Below are positions 45,335 to 58,739 of a stretch of DNA of 64,000 bases, in pieces. The stretch's first letter is position 1; every line of letters begins with the position of its first letter. Below the pieces are notes generated by a model, which saw only the letters and a list, made by a program, of their open reading frames with translations, was not told the origin of the DNA and ran no database searches. The position numbers were made by a program, and so were the translations under genes. This stretch comes from Ailanthus altissimus (Eukaryota; Streptophyta; Magnoliopsida; Sapindales; Simaroubaceae). The stretch is taken from positions 6,522,501 through 6,586,500 of the forward strand of contig OX327696.1 in the NCBI GenBank assembly GCA_946807835.1, written 5' to 3'.

Positions 45335-48330
45335 CTATTTTTTTGCACCTTTCCATAAATCAATCGCCATTTTGGTCCTAAAAAATGACCTATCCTCAGG
45401 ACCAAAATCTAGGAGACAACATAACATTAAAAACTCTATAAACATACAAACATAAACCCCACAATCCCCACTATTCACTGTCTCCTGTGACACTCCATTC
45501 TTTAATCTAATTACATGAAAAATGGGTTAAGTCAGGTGTAATTTGTCGTTGCTAAAAAAATCAATAGGCATCTAGGTAATAGGGTAACAACGTAGATAAT
45601 GGCATGACATGATTCTCAATCACGCCGTCGGCAAATCCCTTGATGCTAGAATCATAGATCACTATTTTTCGATGCAAGATGTCAACCTCAGCTGTCACCC
45701 AATGCTGTTGATTATAGTTAACATAAATATAAACCTATATAAAATTCAAATAAGTCTCACAAATAATACTACAAGTTATAAATAAAAATAACAACATTCA
45801 CACAAAATATTATATTTTACCTTATTAACCTCAATCCACATCCGTGCATCGAGTAAATCTTCTTTAGTGCCTTGGGCATATGCCATCACTTCATCACTCC
45901 ATGCAATGCCAGAAATGCCATTTTTGTGTTCCTCATAAAGGAGTCTAAAAATATCCTAAAAATACAGGGCCATCAAATAATCAATAAAGATGAAATAAGA
46001 AAATATAATTAATTTAATTCAATACTTACAAAGAAGTACGAATCCACAGAAGTAGACAATTATAGCAATGCATTTGTGTAATAATTTTGTCTAAGCTGGA
46101 TCACATTCAAATACTCATTAATATGCTGCATTAACAAACATTTAAAATGAGATAAAATTATTGAATATATTTCAGCACATATGAAAACCGTCAAGTCAAT
46201 GTGTAAATTTAAATAAATAAAACTTTTTTTTACTTACAAAGTCATCTAGCCAGCTGTGTAGTAATTTCTGAAACTATGCCGGGTTAGCGTCAAGGCCAGG
46301 TAAGATGACTACACCCTCATCCTTGTCCATCCAGGCCTAAAACTCAACTAAGATGGCCGAGTCTATCTGCTACAATGGATTCATGTCTGCTTGAGGTTGT
46401 AATTCAATTTCAAGTTTCTTCTTCTTATATATCCTTTGTGAAAATGGATTTGTATATGGGGTGTGCAAATACCATGCAGGCCTATACGGTCTCCCAAATT
46501 GATACACTCTCTTATGCGAGGTAGGCAAGATTTCAACACTTGCAGGACTGTCAATCAGTGACTGGGCAGTATGTCATGACCAGTAGCTAGGGTCTGAAAA
46601 CCATATTGATAGTCTGCCGGTGTGTTCTCTCCAAACTAAAATATATGTATATATTAAAATAAATTAAATTACAATTAAGGTAAGGAAAAATTATTGTGAT
46701 TTTAAATTAATTATTCTTATCATGTTATGGTTTTTGTTCAGTTGGAATGAGCATGACTGCCTAAAGTACATCAGCATTTGCTGTGTAAGATTGGTTCGAA
46801 GTTGATCAACCCTCGTAAAATTTTCATCTATATCCTTGTCCATTTTCTACAGAAGTGCAGCTTCAGTACGCTCAAATCTCTTAATCATCTCCTCCCATAG
46901 TTGCTCAATCTGATGTGTTACGCCATGGTCTATAGATGCATTGTGTTCAAACTATAAGAAACACAACCATAGTTAATGACTTATTTAGAAATATATAAAA
47001 ATTTCTCTTTAGTTAATCACGTAAATAAGTAATATACCGTTGCTCTTGGCACTGGTGCTGACATTTGTGAGTTTTTTCATTCATATCCATCCCTCTCCAC
47101 ATCCATATCATTATCGTTAGGGTCGCTGAAATGGGCATAGGCCCTCGGGCGCTTGCTTTTGCTCTCACTGTAATTATACATATTTGGTAAGTCTCTAGCA
47201 TAGTTTCCGCTTGGAATGCCTATATATCTAACCATTCGCACAACTGCCTCTTTTTTCTCATGATCTTTTGGTACTAATTTATGATATACCGAAAGAACCT
47301 ATAAATATAAAATTAAGTTACACTTAAAACAAAATACAAGTTATAAACATATATTTTTCATTAATATCAACACATACCAAATCCTTCCCTGATATTGTAT
47401 TCTTAACGTCATTGAAATGTAGAGTCCCTTGAGTCTTCTAATTCAAAATACGAGGGAAGCAATCACTATAATGAATACCAAAAACCTCTCCGTACACTAG
47501 AATTGCCTCGAAAATCCATACCTAATATAATTATTTTTAAAATATAAGTTTGGTGTATACAAAAAATAAATAAATAATTAAGATCAAAAAGTTAAGTACA
47601 AGAAAATTATGACGTACCAGAAATGCGTGCGAAAATTCATACACATTATAACTCTCAAACTTACTCTGTGCAAACCCTTTCATATTTATTTTCTCAAGTT
47701 TTTAGAATGTAGGTTTCTTAAGTGAGTTATGAAGCACGATCCAAGCAATATTGCCCCATAGATACTTATTAAACTCATCAAGGTTGTCCACTAAATATAG
47801 TACAAAATTTTGAATCCCACTATGCTCGTCACGTGGGATCAAAATACGATGTACAAAATAAAATAAACTCAACTTTACTGCATCTTCATCATCCATATCC
47901 TTCAAATTCAGACGCCCGTACCATTTATCAAGAAATATGTAGGATAATATTTTTACCCCTGAAAAATATGTATCTCATAATCGAGTGCCCAATTTCCTAT
48001 TCAGCTACTGGACAGAAGGGTAATCTCGTATTTGTAGTCCAGTGATTAGTATAAATTCCTGCCGGCTAAATCGGACGTTTCCTCCCTAAGTAAAATCACA
48101 TCTCCTTTTCTAAATTGGAGGTATGCACCTCACGCAACAATAACTCGTGCACCAAAAGACCAGAGAATGTCAAATCTGACATATCTAAGAAATGCCCCAT
48201 ACACGTCTGCCTAAATAATATTTTTTGATTTTCTGTCAATTTATTTTTATACAATTTAGACCCCACATCTTCTCATAAGCCATTACTGATGTACGAACAA
48301 ATATATACTTTGAAAGTCTATATTTTTTCG
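45335..48330 (-). pseudogene. ULP1-type SUMO-protease-like gene with DUF1985 domain, carried by the MULE
   Basis: The N-terminal part on the minus strand (48330-47700) includes VKLSLFYFVHRILIPRDEHS and VDNLDEFNKYLWGNIAW, matching plant DUF1985. The C-terminal peptidase shows QHWVTAEVDILHRKIVIYDS (catalytic His followed by Trp, then Asp) at 45704-45640, and NSGDCGVYVCMFIE with the catalytic Cys codon at 45461-45463, ending DLWKGAKK and TAG 45335-45337. Frame changes between these parts may be introns or decay; several stops are present in 46-47 kb. Such genes (Kaonashi type) are known passengers of plant MULEs. The catalytic triad is preserved. Confidence 0.82.
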
Positions 48331-48829
48331 ATAGGTTATCTTTCCTGTAATAATTAAGAAAATAAATAAAATAAATAAATTAATATTAGTAAAAATAATA
48401 ACAAGCATAAATATATGTTAAAGAACATACAATATGATTTACCAAAAACAAATTTAGAAACAATTAATTTAATAGACATAAAAGAGAAAGAGAAAGAGAA
48501 ATTAATTACTAACATATTAATCAACATATTATAATAATTAATTATTTATTAAAATAAAAATAATCATATAAATTATAATTACAAAAGGTACTCATTAAAT
48601 AATAAATAATGTTACAAACTAAAATTAATGAGTCATTTAACCAACTTATTAATTAATGTTAATTAATTGCTTAATAGATTCATTCCTTCTAAATTAGATT
48701 TTATTTAATTTAAATAAAATTATATATAATTTTAAAGTTTTAAAAAAGAATTTAATTTAAATAACATTAAATTAAATTTATTTCATTTAAATAAAATAAA
48801 ATTAGTTTTTAAAAAAATGAACAAAATTA

Positions 48830-49809
48830 TAGTTTGCGCCATGTGGCAGCCTATACAGGTGCCACATGGTGCAATAGTACAGCATCGTAGATGTTGCGTT
48901 CGCGATGTTGCACTATGACGTTGCATCTGAGATGGCATCGAGATTGGCTTTCAATGTAACGGTGGCTAGCCGCCGCTCCGGCCGCCTCTGCATCGGTACA
49001 TTACACCAAAAACTCTCATTTTTTTTGCCTATTTTTAATATTTCTTACACAATTCTATCCCATTTTTCACATATAATTCAATAATTCCACCTATTTCTAG
49101 CTTCAAATATAAATTTTAATAAATTTCTAACAATTTTTTAAAAACATTTAAAATTTTCTAGAAGTTCAAAAAACTTACCAAAAATCGCTCATTTCCTTTG
49201 TTTGAAGTGAAAAATATATTGTATAAGCTCCGATCAATGCAATGATAACTTCAAAATTTTTGATCTAACGTAATTTGTGAAACTTCAAATTTTTTGGTGA
49301 TTTTCGGTGGAGAGTGTGAAAATAGCTTGAATTTTTTATTTTAGGGTAAAAGTCTCCATAAATGAAAATTTTGGTTAATAAAATATAATCAATTTAAATT
49401 TGGTTATAAAAGAATAATAACAAATTATGAGGGTTATTTATGAAATATTCCCTAAAATAAAAGGCTATTGTAGTTATTTCAAAACTTTTATTTAGGATAT
49501 TGTAAAAAAAACATTATGGTTATTACTTACCCTATTTTAGGATATCTATGTAATTATAGTTTATAGGGATATATATGTAATTATCAACTATTTTGGGATA
49601 TTTAATTAAATAACCACTAGTATAGTATATGGTTCAAGGGGTTATTTAAAGTTGAAGAGACACAAGATTCAAAAAAAGTTTGAATAGACTTAAGAAAAGT
49701 AAGAACCTATTTCTTTTATAGTATTTTAACATATTAATGGAGGAAACTCATTTTATTTTTGTTTTAAAATCAAAGCCAAATTTAGCAAATGTAAATATTT
49801 TCATTGTGA
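48830..49809 (-). repeat. GC-rich subterminal region and right inverted end of the MULE
   Basis: 48835-48980 contains gccatgtggcag...gtgccacatgg, an inverted repeat, and gcatcgtagatgttgcgttcgcgatgttgc. The inverted arm then runs to 49809, including ggcggcc-type GC blocks that match the left end. Confidence 0.8.
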
Positions 49810-49924
49810 TATATTTATGTTATTTTCGTGTAAATTGATGATGCTTCAGCTTTAATACATGATTAATGTAGTTTATAAGTGTGTTATTATTCTTGTATTG
49901 TGATAGTTATTCTTAAATTTCATT

Positions 49925-50220
49925 ACAAGACTTAATGCAACATGGTTATGTAAGAGTCATGTACTGTCACCTAAGTCGATACAATAGAATTTTTTTAATA
50001 AGACTTTACGTATATGGTATTGTAAGAGTCTTTTATAGTATTATACCATTAATTATGTCATCTTTGCTTTTTTACAAGGCTTTACATTATATGGTCTTGT
50101 ACTAGTCTTATATTATCACCTAAGTTAGTTGAAATACATATCACTTTGTACCAAATTTTGCATACATGGTCTTATATAATCTTGTAAGAGTCTTGTACTG
50201 TTACCTAAGACAATCATCTT
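49925..50220. repeat. Degenerate tandem repeat, about 76-bp unit, four copies
   Basis: Units near 49930, 50005, 50081 and 50158 share (a/t)catatggt(c/a)ttgtaagagtcttgtactgtcacctaag-like sequence (split across unit). Divergence is high. Confidence 0.7.
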
Positions 50221-50229
50221 ATTATGTTC

Positions 50230-51961
50230 TCTACCTCCAACTTATGAGCACTTTGTAAATACATCAAATATAGAAGATAGACTTTAACGATAAATGATGT
50301 TAAAGTCTCATTAAACTCAAAAGAATTAGGAAAAAGATTTGAGTCCGGTAGTGTAACAAGTTTGATTGCAAGAGGAAAAGATAGAAAGAACAAACAATCA
50401 AGGAACAAATCCAAGAAGTATTATATTTGTAAGAAAGAATGACATTTGATGAGGGATTTTCTAAAAAGAAAGAAGGTTGAAGATGTTGTAATAGTCCATC
50501 AGGAGGACTACAAAGTAATATAATACTTGGTAGCTTTTGATGAGAATTATACTGGTGAATAGATACTTGATTCTAACTATAGTTTTTATATGTGCCATGA
50601 TAGGTCCTTGTTTAACATTTATAGAACTATTAAGAGTGATAAAGTATTAATCAGTAATGATATAACTTGTCAAGTCATAGGGATTAGTAGTATAAGGATG
50701 AGGTTAAATGATGAAAAAGTTAGGGAATTACTTGGTGTATGATAAAGTCCTAGAGTTAGGAGGAACTTGATATCCCCAGAGGGGCTAAATCAAGTAGGAT
50801 GTTTATTCAAAGCAAAAAAAGGAATACTAAAAAGTAATGAAAGTGTTTATGGTAATTTTAAAGGGCAAAAAGAATAATGGGCTATATGTGCTTGATGAGA
50901 ATGTTGTAATTAGCTTAACATAAGTTGTTTGAGGAATGCAACCTAAGAGGCAACAATGGAAATTAGCTCACCGAGGTGATAGGAGTCGAAAGAGAATGTA
51001 TGATAAAGGTGTTGATGTTAAGAATAACTTTCAGCCAGTAAGAGATTATGGTCATGGTATCAAGACTAAGATGGGAGATCATAATACAAAGGCTACCTGA
51101 GGTAAGATGCATTATTATATTTGAAGACCGAAGTCACACGCCCAAGTAGAGTTAAGTCTATGCAAAGACTTAACAGGAGATAACGCTAAAAAATTGAATG
51201 TTAAGTGGATGGATCCTAAAAAGCTTTTTACGAGATTTTGAATGAAGAGAGGTTTAGTTGAAATTATTGATTCAAAATTATATTTGAGTATAATTTTGAG
51301 TTGAAGACCAATGAGGAGTCAATACGAGATTGGGAATGTGTTGGATGGATGAGAAAATGATGAAAAAAGAAAGTTGGAAGCGAGGAGGGGATTAGAGCAC
51401 GAAAAGAGCTGAGGCCGCATCACAACAGCGCAATGCTAACTTTCGGGAAACTTTTGCTTTTAAGCGACTTAATTTGTTTGAGTTGATTTTGGACTCTTAC
51501 AATGCAAGAACTCTTATTCCAACTAAAAATAAAGTTTTAGGGATGTTTTAGAGTTTATATAAACTCTTATAACCTTTTAAAATAATCAAGTATTAGAGAA
51601 ACAATTCTACGAGAGAAAATAGAGAGTTAGAGAGTGCTTGAGTGCTGCATACGCAAAGAGAGTATCGTAAGAGTAGTTGAGTACTGTATGTACAGGAAAG
51701 TATTGATAGATCTTTTGAGACCTAATCTATTATTGTATTCCTTGATTATCTCTTATAAGAGATCTTTGTAATATGAATAAAAGAAGTTAAGATTCAGTGA
51801 TCCACCATGAACGTAGGCGTTTACTATCTAATCACATTTTTTTAGTCTTGTGCGTGATTGTTTATCTTTTTGTGTCATCCTTTTTTATTCATGAATATTT
51901 ATGATTAAAGTCTCTTACACGCACTTAAAGATTTTATAATACACGCTAAAAAACTCTAACA
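50230..51961 (+). mobile_element. Old family A copy: gag-protease remnant plus 3' LTR
   Basis: 50280-50520 matches gag (SLNSKEL-type region, then YxCKKE zinc-knuckle remnant), 50570-50900 the protease-distal segment (CHDRSLFNIYR, NDITCQVIGISSIRMRL, RRNLISPEGLNQ). It is followed by the same noncoding tail as in A1/A2 (gttaagtct...gacttaac at 51142-51170) and a 3' LTR from about 51255 to 51961. So this old copy also lacks integrase and RT. Stops and frameshifts are abundant. Confidence 0.82.
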
Positions 51962-52722
51962 TAAATCTATTTTTATGGCGAACTTAATTAAAATAAATAT
52001 AGTATTACATGTATAAATTAATTATATAAATTCACTTGTACGGATGTGGCATAATATAGATGAAAGATAAATATAAATAAAACAAAATAATAGATAAAAT
52101 AGATAGTGTGAAAAAAATTTAACCAAGTATCATGGGACGTTAGGCAGTATAAAAAAAGTTTATATGATTTAGCTGGTATACATAGCATTATTCTTAAAAC
52201 AAATAGACTTTATTCTAAAAAATTCTATTGTTTCCTAAACGCCCCTATTTAATAATATTTCGAATCTAATTTACTTCTATGTCAAAAACAAATTTAATTA
52301 TCGTCCATAATCTCTTATTTTCTTACTTTCTAAAATTTCTCTTCTTATAGAAGCTTAAATATTTTTAGCAACAATAAAAGCTTAAATTTTATTGTTTTTA
52401 TTTTTATATTATTGATATACAAATTAAATTCCTCTCTAACCTAATGTGAGAGAGGATTAAACCCCAAAACTAAATTCATGTACCATTAAAGAAGCTCAAC
52501 GAGTTGAATTAAAATACCCACAATGTGAGGTCACTATGTCAAAATGTCCAATCCTCTTAATTAATTATTTCTCTATCTACATTGCGTTTCATTTGTACAT
52601 AAATTGGATTCAATTTTTATGAATTTTTTTTTGAAGGCAAAAGATTCATTGCATTAACTCAAAATACTAGGAGGACAATCCTCCATAACAAGAGAAGCCA
52701 AAGAGTTTGGAACATGATAAAA
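51962..52722. other. AT-rich intergenic DNA
   Basis: No gene or element is recognised. Confidence 0.5.
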
Positions 52723-53154
52723 TCAAGAAGTTTTAGAATCAGCCATCAAAGCTAAATTGGCTAAAGCATGAACAACCTTATTTAAGTATCTAGCAACAAA
52801 TAAAACTTTAAATGAACAAAAAGAACTAGAAGAGCACAAGGTATCATGGATGATAATACCAAGTTCAGACACCACATCAGATTGTGCTGTAATTTCCTTG
52901 ACCACTGTTGCTGCATCTGATTCAACTTTTATTTCTGATATCCTTAGCTGTTGGGCTGCCTTTCGGAATCGCCATTGCTTCAACGGAAGGAACCTGGTAT
53001 AAGGCTTCCATTTTCTCGATTCTAGCCTCCACCATACTACCATAAAAATGCCTAAGAACAAAGCCAAGACCGTTATCTTATTTTGATGGTCAAATGTCAC
53101 ATCACAGTTCATCTTGATCACATCGCCAACTGGAGGTAGCCAGCACCTGGACAT
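52723..53154 (-). pseudogene. LINE-type RNase H (RVT_3) fragment
   Basis: The open frame reads WLPPVGDVIKMNCDVTFD (the W-xPP-G-xK-N-D start of plant LINE RNase H) then LRISEIKVESDAATVVKEIT and FVARYLNKVVHALANLAL (RxxNxxAHxLA end). The middle (residues about 27-65) does not fit, which points to two compensating frameshifts. Nothing else of a LINE is present. Either a 3' LINE fragment or a stand-alone RNase H-like gene relic. Confidence 0.75.
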
Positions 53155-53274
53155 TCAGGTCGACCAGTGTTTAGGTTCACTTGAGCAGCCTGAAACTCTT
53201 ATAAAAAACTTTTCGCCCAGCCAACAACAGAGCTGCTGTCAGATAATTTTCTGCCATGCTCATGTTGATTCTTT

Positions 53275-53636
53275 ATTCTCTATTGAGTTTCTCTTAATGC
53301 TTATTAAATTTTAAGGGAGTAAAAGGGTTTATATAATATTTATAAAAACTTAAAAAATTTTAAACTAATTGAAATAAGAGTCTTTACATGTAAGTGTCTA
53401 AAACTCACTTAAAAAAATTAATTCTAAACTAAAAATAAAAATTTCCGTACAAAGTAGTGCCACAACACCTCGACCTAGTGTTATTGCCTGCCTTTTCTTC
53501 GCCCATCCTTGCATCTAACCTTTGATTTACTCCTTTCTCGTATGACATTCGGGTACTAAAATTTTTGTTGACTCTTTATTTTATATTTATTTCAAACTCA
53601 TGTTCAAATATGATTGTTGAATTACTAATTCAACCA
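53275..53636 (-). repeat. Family A LTR fragment, minus strand
   Basis: gagtttctcttaatgcttatt near 53285 and tgattgttgaattactaatt at 53611 align with the family A LTR in reverse. It ends caacca at 53636, the LTR start. Only the 5' part of the LTR is preserved. Confidence 0.75.
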
Positions 53637-55400
53637 TTTAATCTTTTAGTAGTCACTTTATTAATGTTAAAATTTGGTTTTATATTTTAATTGAATTATA
53701 CTTATTTTATTTTATCTTTAGATTTGTTTTATACTAATATATTTGAGTCAAATGGTAGTTTTTGAATTTTTTCATAAAAAAAATTATTGCATAAAATTTT
53801 AAATCATACCTCTCCTCCACTCGGATGTGAGTAGAGTTTGAACATCAAATCGTATAAAATATGCGATATATGAACCAAAAAAGTTTTATCGATTAAACTA
53901 ATTGGCATCCACAAATGATAGTAATTCAATTGTTTGTGAAGACGTGTTTTCTTTTTAATGCTTAGGACTTACTCAATAAAATTTTAATGTTAAATGATAT
54001 TTTTCTTCTATATTAATAGATTTTCTCTATTTTCAAATTTTGTTAAAGAATTTTTTATAAGAGTACTCATCTGGCCTAGGTTAAAGGTTTGATATAATTA
54101 TTTCTCTTTTTATAAGAGTTTTATAGTGAGGTGTGGATAAATGATATTCTCAATTATCCTAATTGTATAATATGATGAAATATTTAGTAGTATAGTATGA
54201 TATAAAAAAAATAGAATATATAATCTATTTTATATTTAATTTTAATGTCAAACTAAAATAGTTTAACTTCTTTTTTCATTCATGCATATATCACATATTT
54301 TCATCTTGTCAAGCATGAAATTCGTAAGAAAATATTACTCATGTAAATGTTATTTTTTTAAGCATGAACAATTTTTTTAAAAAAATTATTTTTCTATTTA
54401 CATTAAATACTGACATTCGTAATCTGATTCTCACATTTTTCTTTATTATCGCAGTTTTTTTCTCTTAATTGCAAATAATATAACTCCAAATTTAACCATT
54501 TCAATAAAAAATTACAAATTTACATAAATAATTTTCAAATATTGGAGGAAATTAATCCAAAATTTATCCTAACTAATGCAATAGTTCATTAGACAAGAAA
54601 ATAAATAAGAGAAAGGGCATCGGAAAATTCTCAAACACTTTCAAGCTCATCTTTTCCACCCTCACCAACATCTTAAAAAAAAACTTTCGATTATCATGAA
54701 CAATTTGTAAAGTAATATGACTAACAAATTTATTTAGGAAAACTCATTGTTAAAATATGTGTATATAAACTTTAAATATAAAATAATTTTATCCTATTAA
54801 GGTTACGAGTTACAAAGTGTGAAGGGGCTCTAAGGTTTTCATCTTAAAGTTACTGTTTGATGAGCTGAATGCTGGTCCTTCGACTGAAGGAATATTGGAA
54901 GATCCCTGCCAGTGCCTGAGGTCGACTTCTCCCATTCTCTCACCATTACCTATCAATAAATTTGTGAAAAGAGAATTGTCCCTTGCCCCTAACTTTGATT
55001 TTGTTTTTGATATTTATTATTGTCAAATAATACTGGTACTGCATCAAATTCTAGTGGAGGAGATTAATTACCTTCAAATGCGGGACGTAAAAGAGCCATA
55101 GATGACTCTAGTCTAAAGCCTGATAGTGAGGATGAGATAGCTCTCTGAAATATTGTGTCTTTTGCAAACTCAGTTTATGTCCCACTTTATGCTACCTTGT
55201 GCTAGTAGCTAACTGATTTAATAATATTTTGACTTTCTCAACAGCCTCATTGGTGAATAGTTTAACTACTAGCGATATTCACAATTATTTCTTGTTTCGC
55301 CATGGATGCAGAGAATTTTCTTTTGAAAAAACGGTTTCCCCCTAGAAAACCCCATTTTACTTTCAAGTTCAAGGCTTCTAAATTCAATCCAGGCCGGTTC
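53637..55400. other. AT-rich intergenic DNA
   Basis: Nothing coding is recognised. The open frame 54895-55101 shows no known domain. The left boundary of the following Gypsy element is not resolved and could lie in here. Confidence 0.45.
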
Positions 55401-55834
55401 TTAATAGTCTAGTCAAGCGTTCCCTTCAAAAGATCACTCTCCTCAAAGATTCATCGAAGTTTACGTCGCAAGTCCAATCCAAAGATAAGTTTAGAAGTAA
55501 TGGAAAATAGGCCAAATTCCAACAAAGATGAACGACAGAAAATTGGCTCAGACTCGAAAGGATCTGGCTGGCAAATGAGAACACCCATTCGGCCTTGCCA
55601 CCCGAACACAACTACGGCTGATCGGGTACTGTCAACACATTTCACAAGTTTCGCTCTTAAGAATCCCACATCAATCGGATTGATAAGGGAGGGCCGTCTA
55701 AAATTTGTCTCGAGCCGTTTGAAATCAGCATCGCTTAAACAAAACCGCTGGCGAAGACAAACCTAAAGAATATTTTTAACACATCAGAAGGAAAATCTAA
55801 CGTGTGACAGGAGCGGGACCAGGAGATCTGTAAG

Positions 55835-55966
55835 GGATATTTGGCGTGCGCCAGAGGCAAAGCAGAAGGATATTTGGCATGCGTCAGAGGCATAGCAGGG
55901 GGATATTTGGCGCGTGTGAGAAGTATAGCAGGGAATACTCAGCGCAAGACAAAAATGCAGCAGAGG
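55835..55966. repeat. 33-bp tandem repeat, four units
   Basis: ggatatttggcgtgcgccag and variants start at 55835, 55868, 55901 and (degenerate) 55934, exactly 33 bp apart. It lies in the probable 5' LTR. Confidence 0.9.
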
Positions 55967-56384
55967 AAAGCCTAAAAAGATCCCTGAAATGCCATTACTA
56001 TAAAAAGAAAAGACGAAGATATTGAAAGGATGATGCCAAAATAACAAGAGAAGTTCACAAGAAAGAGGGAAAAAAGTTCTGCCTCCCCATCCTCAGCATT
56101 ATTTTTATTCCTGTCTCATCAGATTTTCAAATAGAGAAACCCTTCTGACTTAAGCATCAGAGTGTTTTCACCGGAACCCACCATGGCGAGACTATCATTG
56201 AACTTGTGTCCGTATTTTTTGCAGGCTTTTCACAGCTCGCGGTGAAGAGGAAGCCCAAGCTCGTGCTAACTGCTCCTATTAGGACGAGGCCTAAGTTTCA
56301 TTCCCCCTCACAAACAAATCTAAGGCTCGTTGGCCCAAGGAACTATTTATTCAGGTCAAAAAATTTTGGTGCCATCTGTAGGAA

Positions 56385-58000
56385 TCAAACAAAAAGTTTT
56401 GTCTGGGAAGACAACAACTGACCCTTCCCTTGAATAGAAGGTTCTCTGCTTCTTGAAATATAGGCGAAACTTAGAACCCTAAGAGAAGAGAGAGAAGAGT
56501 TGAGACAGTTCATGACTGAGCAAATTAAGAGTAAGCAAATAAAAGTAAGAAATCGCGAGAGAGAGTCTCGAGAGGAGATTTGAGAACAGACAGAGCGGAG
56601 GGATGGACCGGAGACTCCGTACAATTTAATCTGGACAAATAGGTCAAGCCAAGTGATTCCTAAGAAATAAGAGGCAGAGTTTGGGGATTTCGAGCCGGCA
56701 ATAGGAAGAGAGCAGTTCCGCAGAGCCGCGACAGCTTTGACGGAGTGAATTAGGCCTAAAAAGCAAGGTCCGCAGTCTGAAGGGAAAGTTAGAAAGCCTT
56801 TTGACAGAGAGGAAGGAGAAGGACCAGCCTCTCATGAAGAAGACAGAAATGTGAGAGATATGGAGCTTCCGAGCGGTTTTTGACTCCCCAACTTGCCCAC
56901 CTACAGAAGAGTCACCGACCTTAACCATTACATCGACCAAATCATTGACCTACTATCCATTATAGAACTAAGGTAGGACCAAATGTGCTGACTCTTCTAT
57001 ATGAACTTGAGGGGGATCGCTTTACTTTGATATAGGGGTCTGAAACAGCTCAACATTGCCTCCTATAACGAGCTGACCAAAAAATTCTCCCAATATTTTT
57101 AGGGCTCGTACGAGGTAGCTAGGGGCTTGAAGTAATTGAATCAGATTAGACAGGGTCAAGGGGAGAGCCTGAGGGACTATGTTCAGAGATTCTACAAATA
57201 GGTGATAGAGCTGGAGGCGTTCGACCAGTCCATTGCTCTTGATGCCTTGAAGGCAGTGTTACGATTAAATAGATTTTTGTACCACTTGGTGGAAAGTGGT
57301 ACCACAAGTTATGTGGCAGCATATAACAAAGCACCAAATTACATGTCGATGGAGGAAGGTGAGGAGACCAAGAGATCTCTGGCTGAACTACCTCGAGGGA
57401 AGACACGGCCACATGAGGAAGCGAGATACAGAGGGAAAGAGGGACTGGTACAGTATGCCAGACAACCAAAGAAACAATGTGTCAAATGACGGACCCTAAA
57501 ACTAGGAGAAAGACTGAACCGTTTCCAACTAGGTAGCCCCATAGGGGTACCCCGAAATTAAAGGAACAACGAACCACCAGGTGAAGAGAGAAAGGTGGCC
57601 CGTGTCGAGAATTTTTTATCATTGGCCGTGCCACTTGAGGACGTCTACAAAATAATCTGGGACAGAGGATTGTTACATAGGAATTTCAAGGGAAAATGAG
57701 TGGAGCGATGAACAGATCCTAAGAAATGGTGCAAAATGCACAAAGGGCACGGACAGGCTTCCTGAGAGTGTACCGAGTTGAGGAAACAGGTCGACCACTT
57801 GATAAGGAATGAATACCTAGAAAAGTTCTGGGCAAGTCGGCAAACGATGACCGCCAGCCCACCCGGTAGATCAAACCCCAACCCTGTCACAATTATTTCA
57901 AGTGGACCTATGTTTGCGGGAGATTCAAACAAACAGTGGAAGAACTACTTCAAGTACTCAATGGTGGTGCACTAAGTCATGTGCAACACCCATTTAGCCA
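56385..58000 (+). pseudogene. Tat-lineage gag, broken
   Basis: A charged coiled-coil N-terminus (REEREELRQFMTEQIKSKQ) is followed from about 57000 by NIASYNELTKKFSQYF and QGQGESLRDYVQRFYK, the retrotransposon gag core, with stops in several places. 57202-57489 is the longest open piece (ELEAFDQSIALDALKAVLRL). Confidence 0.75.
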
Positions 58001-58048
58001 AGAAGTCAAGGCTACCACAAGAGGCACCAATCATGTTCATAGAGGAGG

Positions 58049-58549
58049 ATGCTTAAGGGATCAGTTACCCCCAACGATGACGTGCTTGTGATTGAAGTGG
58101 CGGTAGCAAGAGAGAAGATAAACAGGGTGTTCGTTGACCCGGGCAATTCGGTTGACATAATCTTTAAAGGAACCCTGGATGACCTAAAAATCAAGAACCT
58201 GCACATAAAGGAGACCCAAACTTCACTACAGGGATTCGGGGATAGCCGTGTGATGCCAGTTAGCGTGGTGGCTCTCCCCCTCACCATTGGACATAGGCTT
58301 TATGAAAAAATGATGATGACTAGGTTTGTGATGGTGGACCGACCATTTCTGTACATCATTCTCCTTGGGCAACCGTTCATGGTAAGTACTAATATAGCAT
58401 TATCCATCCATTACCTGAAGCTAAAATTCTCGGTGGGAGAAGAAATTAGAATAGTATCGAGAGATCAGAAGGCAGCCAAGAGCTGTTACGTATTGACGGC
58501 GGGAAAGATGTTTTGCATCTCCACCATCGATTCAAGAAAGAGTCTTTGA
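58049..58549 (+). pseudogene. Tat-lineage aspartic protease segment
   Basis: Open for 166 codons: DDVLVIEVAVAREKINRVFV, then DPGNSVDIIFKGTL where the active site is normally D-x-G-S-S, and LYIILLGQPFM near the end of the domain. Asp is kept but Ser is changed to Asn. Confidence 0.8.
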
Positions 58550-58739
58550 ATCCCTGGAGTCGGTGGAAAAAATACAAGAAGTATAGGTTGAGGTTGAGAA
58601 TCTTGAGAAGGTGGTCAAGATGGGAACCCAGTTGAAGCCAAAGGTCGAGCAAGGGCTAACCCGACTGATTCAGGAGTTTTTGGATGTCTTCACTAGGTCC
58701 CACTAAGACATGCCTGGAAATGATTCAAAATTGGCTGCC

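Larger units (their letters stand above)
41498..49809 (+). mobile_element. Mutator-like element (MULE) with long inverted ends, transposase and ULP-like gene
   Basis: The left arm (41498 to about 42250) and right arm (49809 down to about 48990) are reverse complements with indels. Examples: tcacaatgagaatatttac against tcattgtga/gtaaatatttt, and ttcataaataaccctcata (41828) against tatgagggttatttatgaa (49426). Inside lie a MuDR-type transposase (+) and a convergent ULP1-type gene (-). No clear 9-11 bp duplication was found, so outer limits are good to perhaps 20 bp. Both genes carry stops, so the element is dead. Confidence 0.88.
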
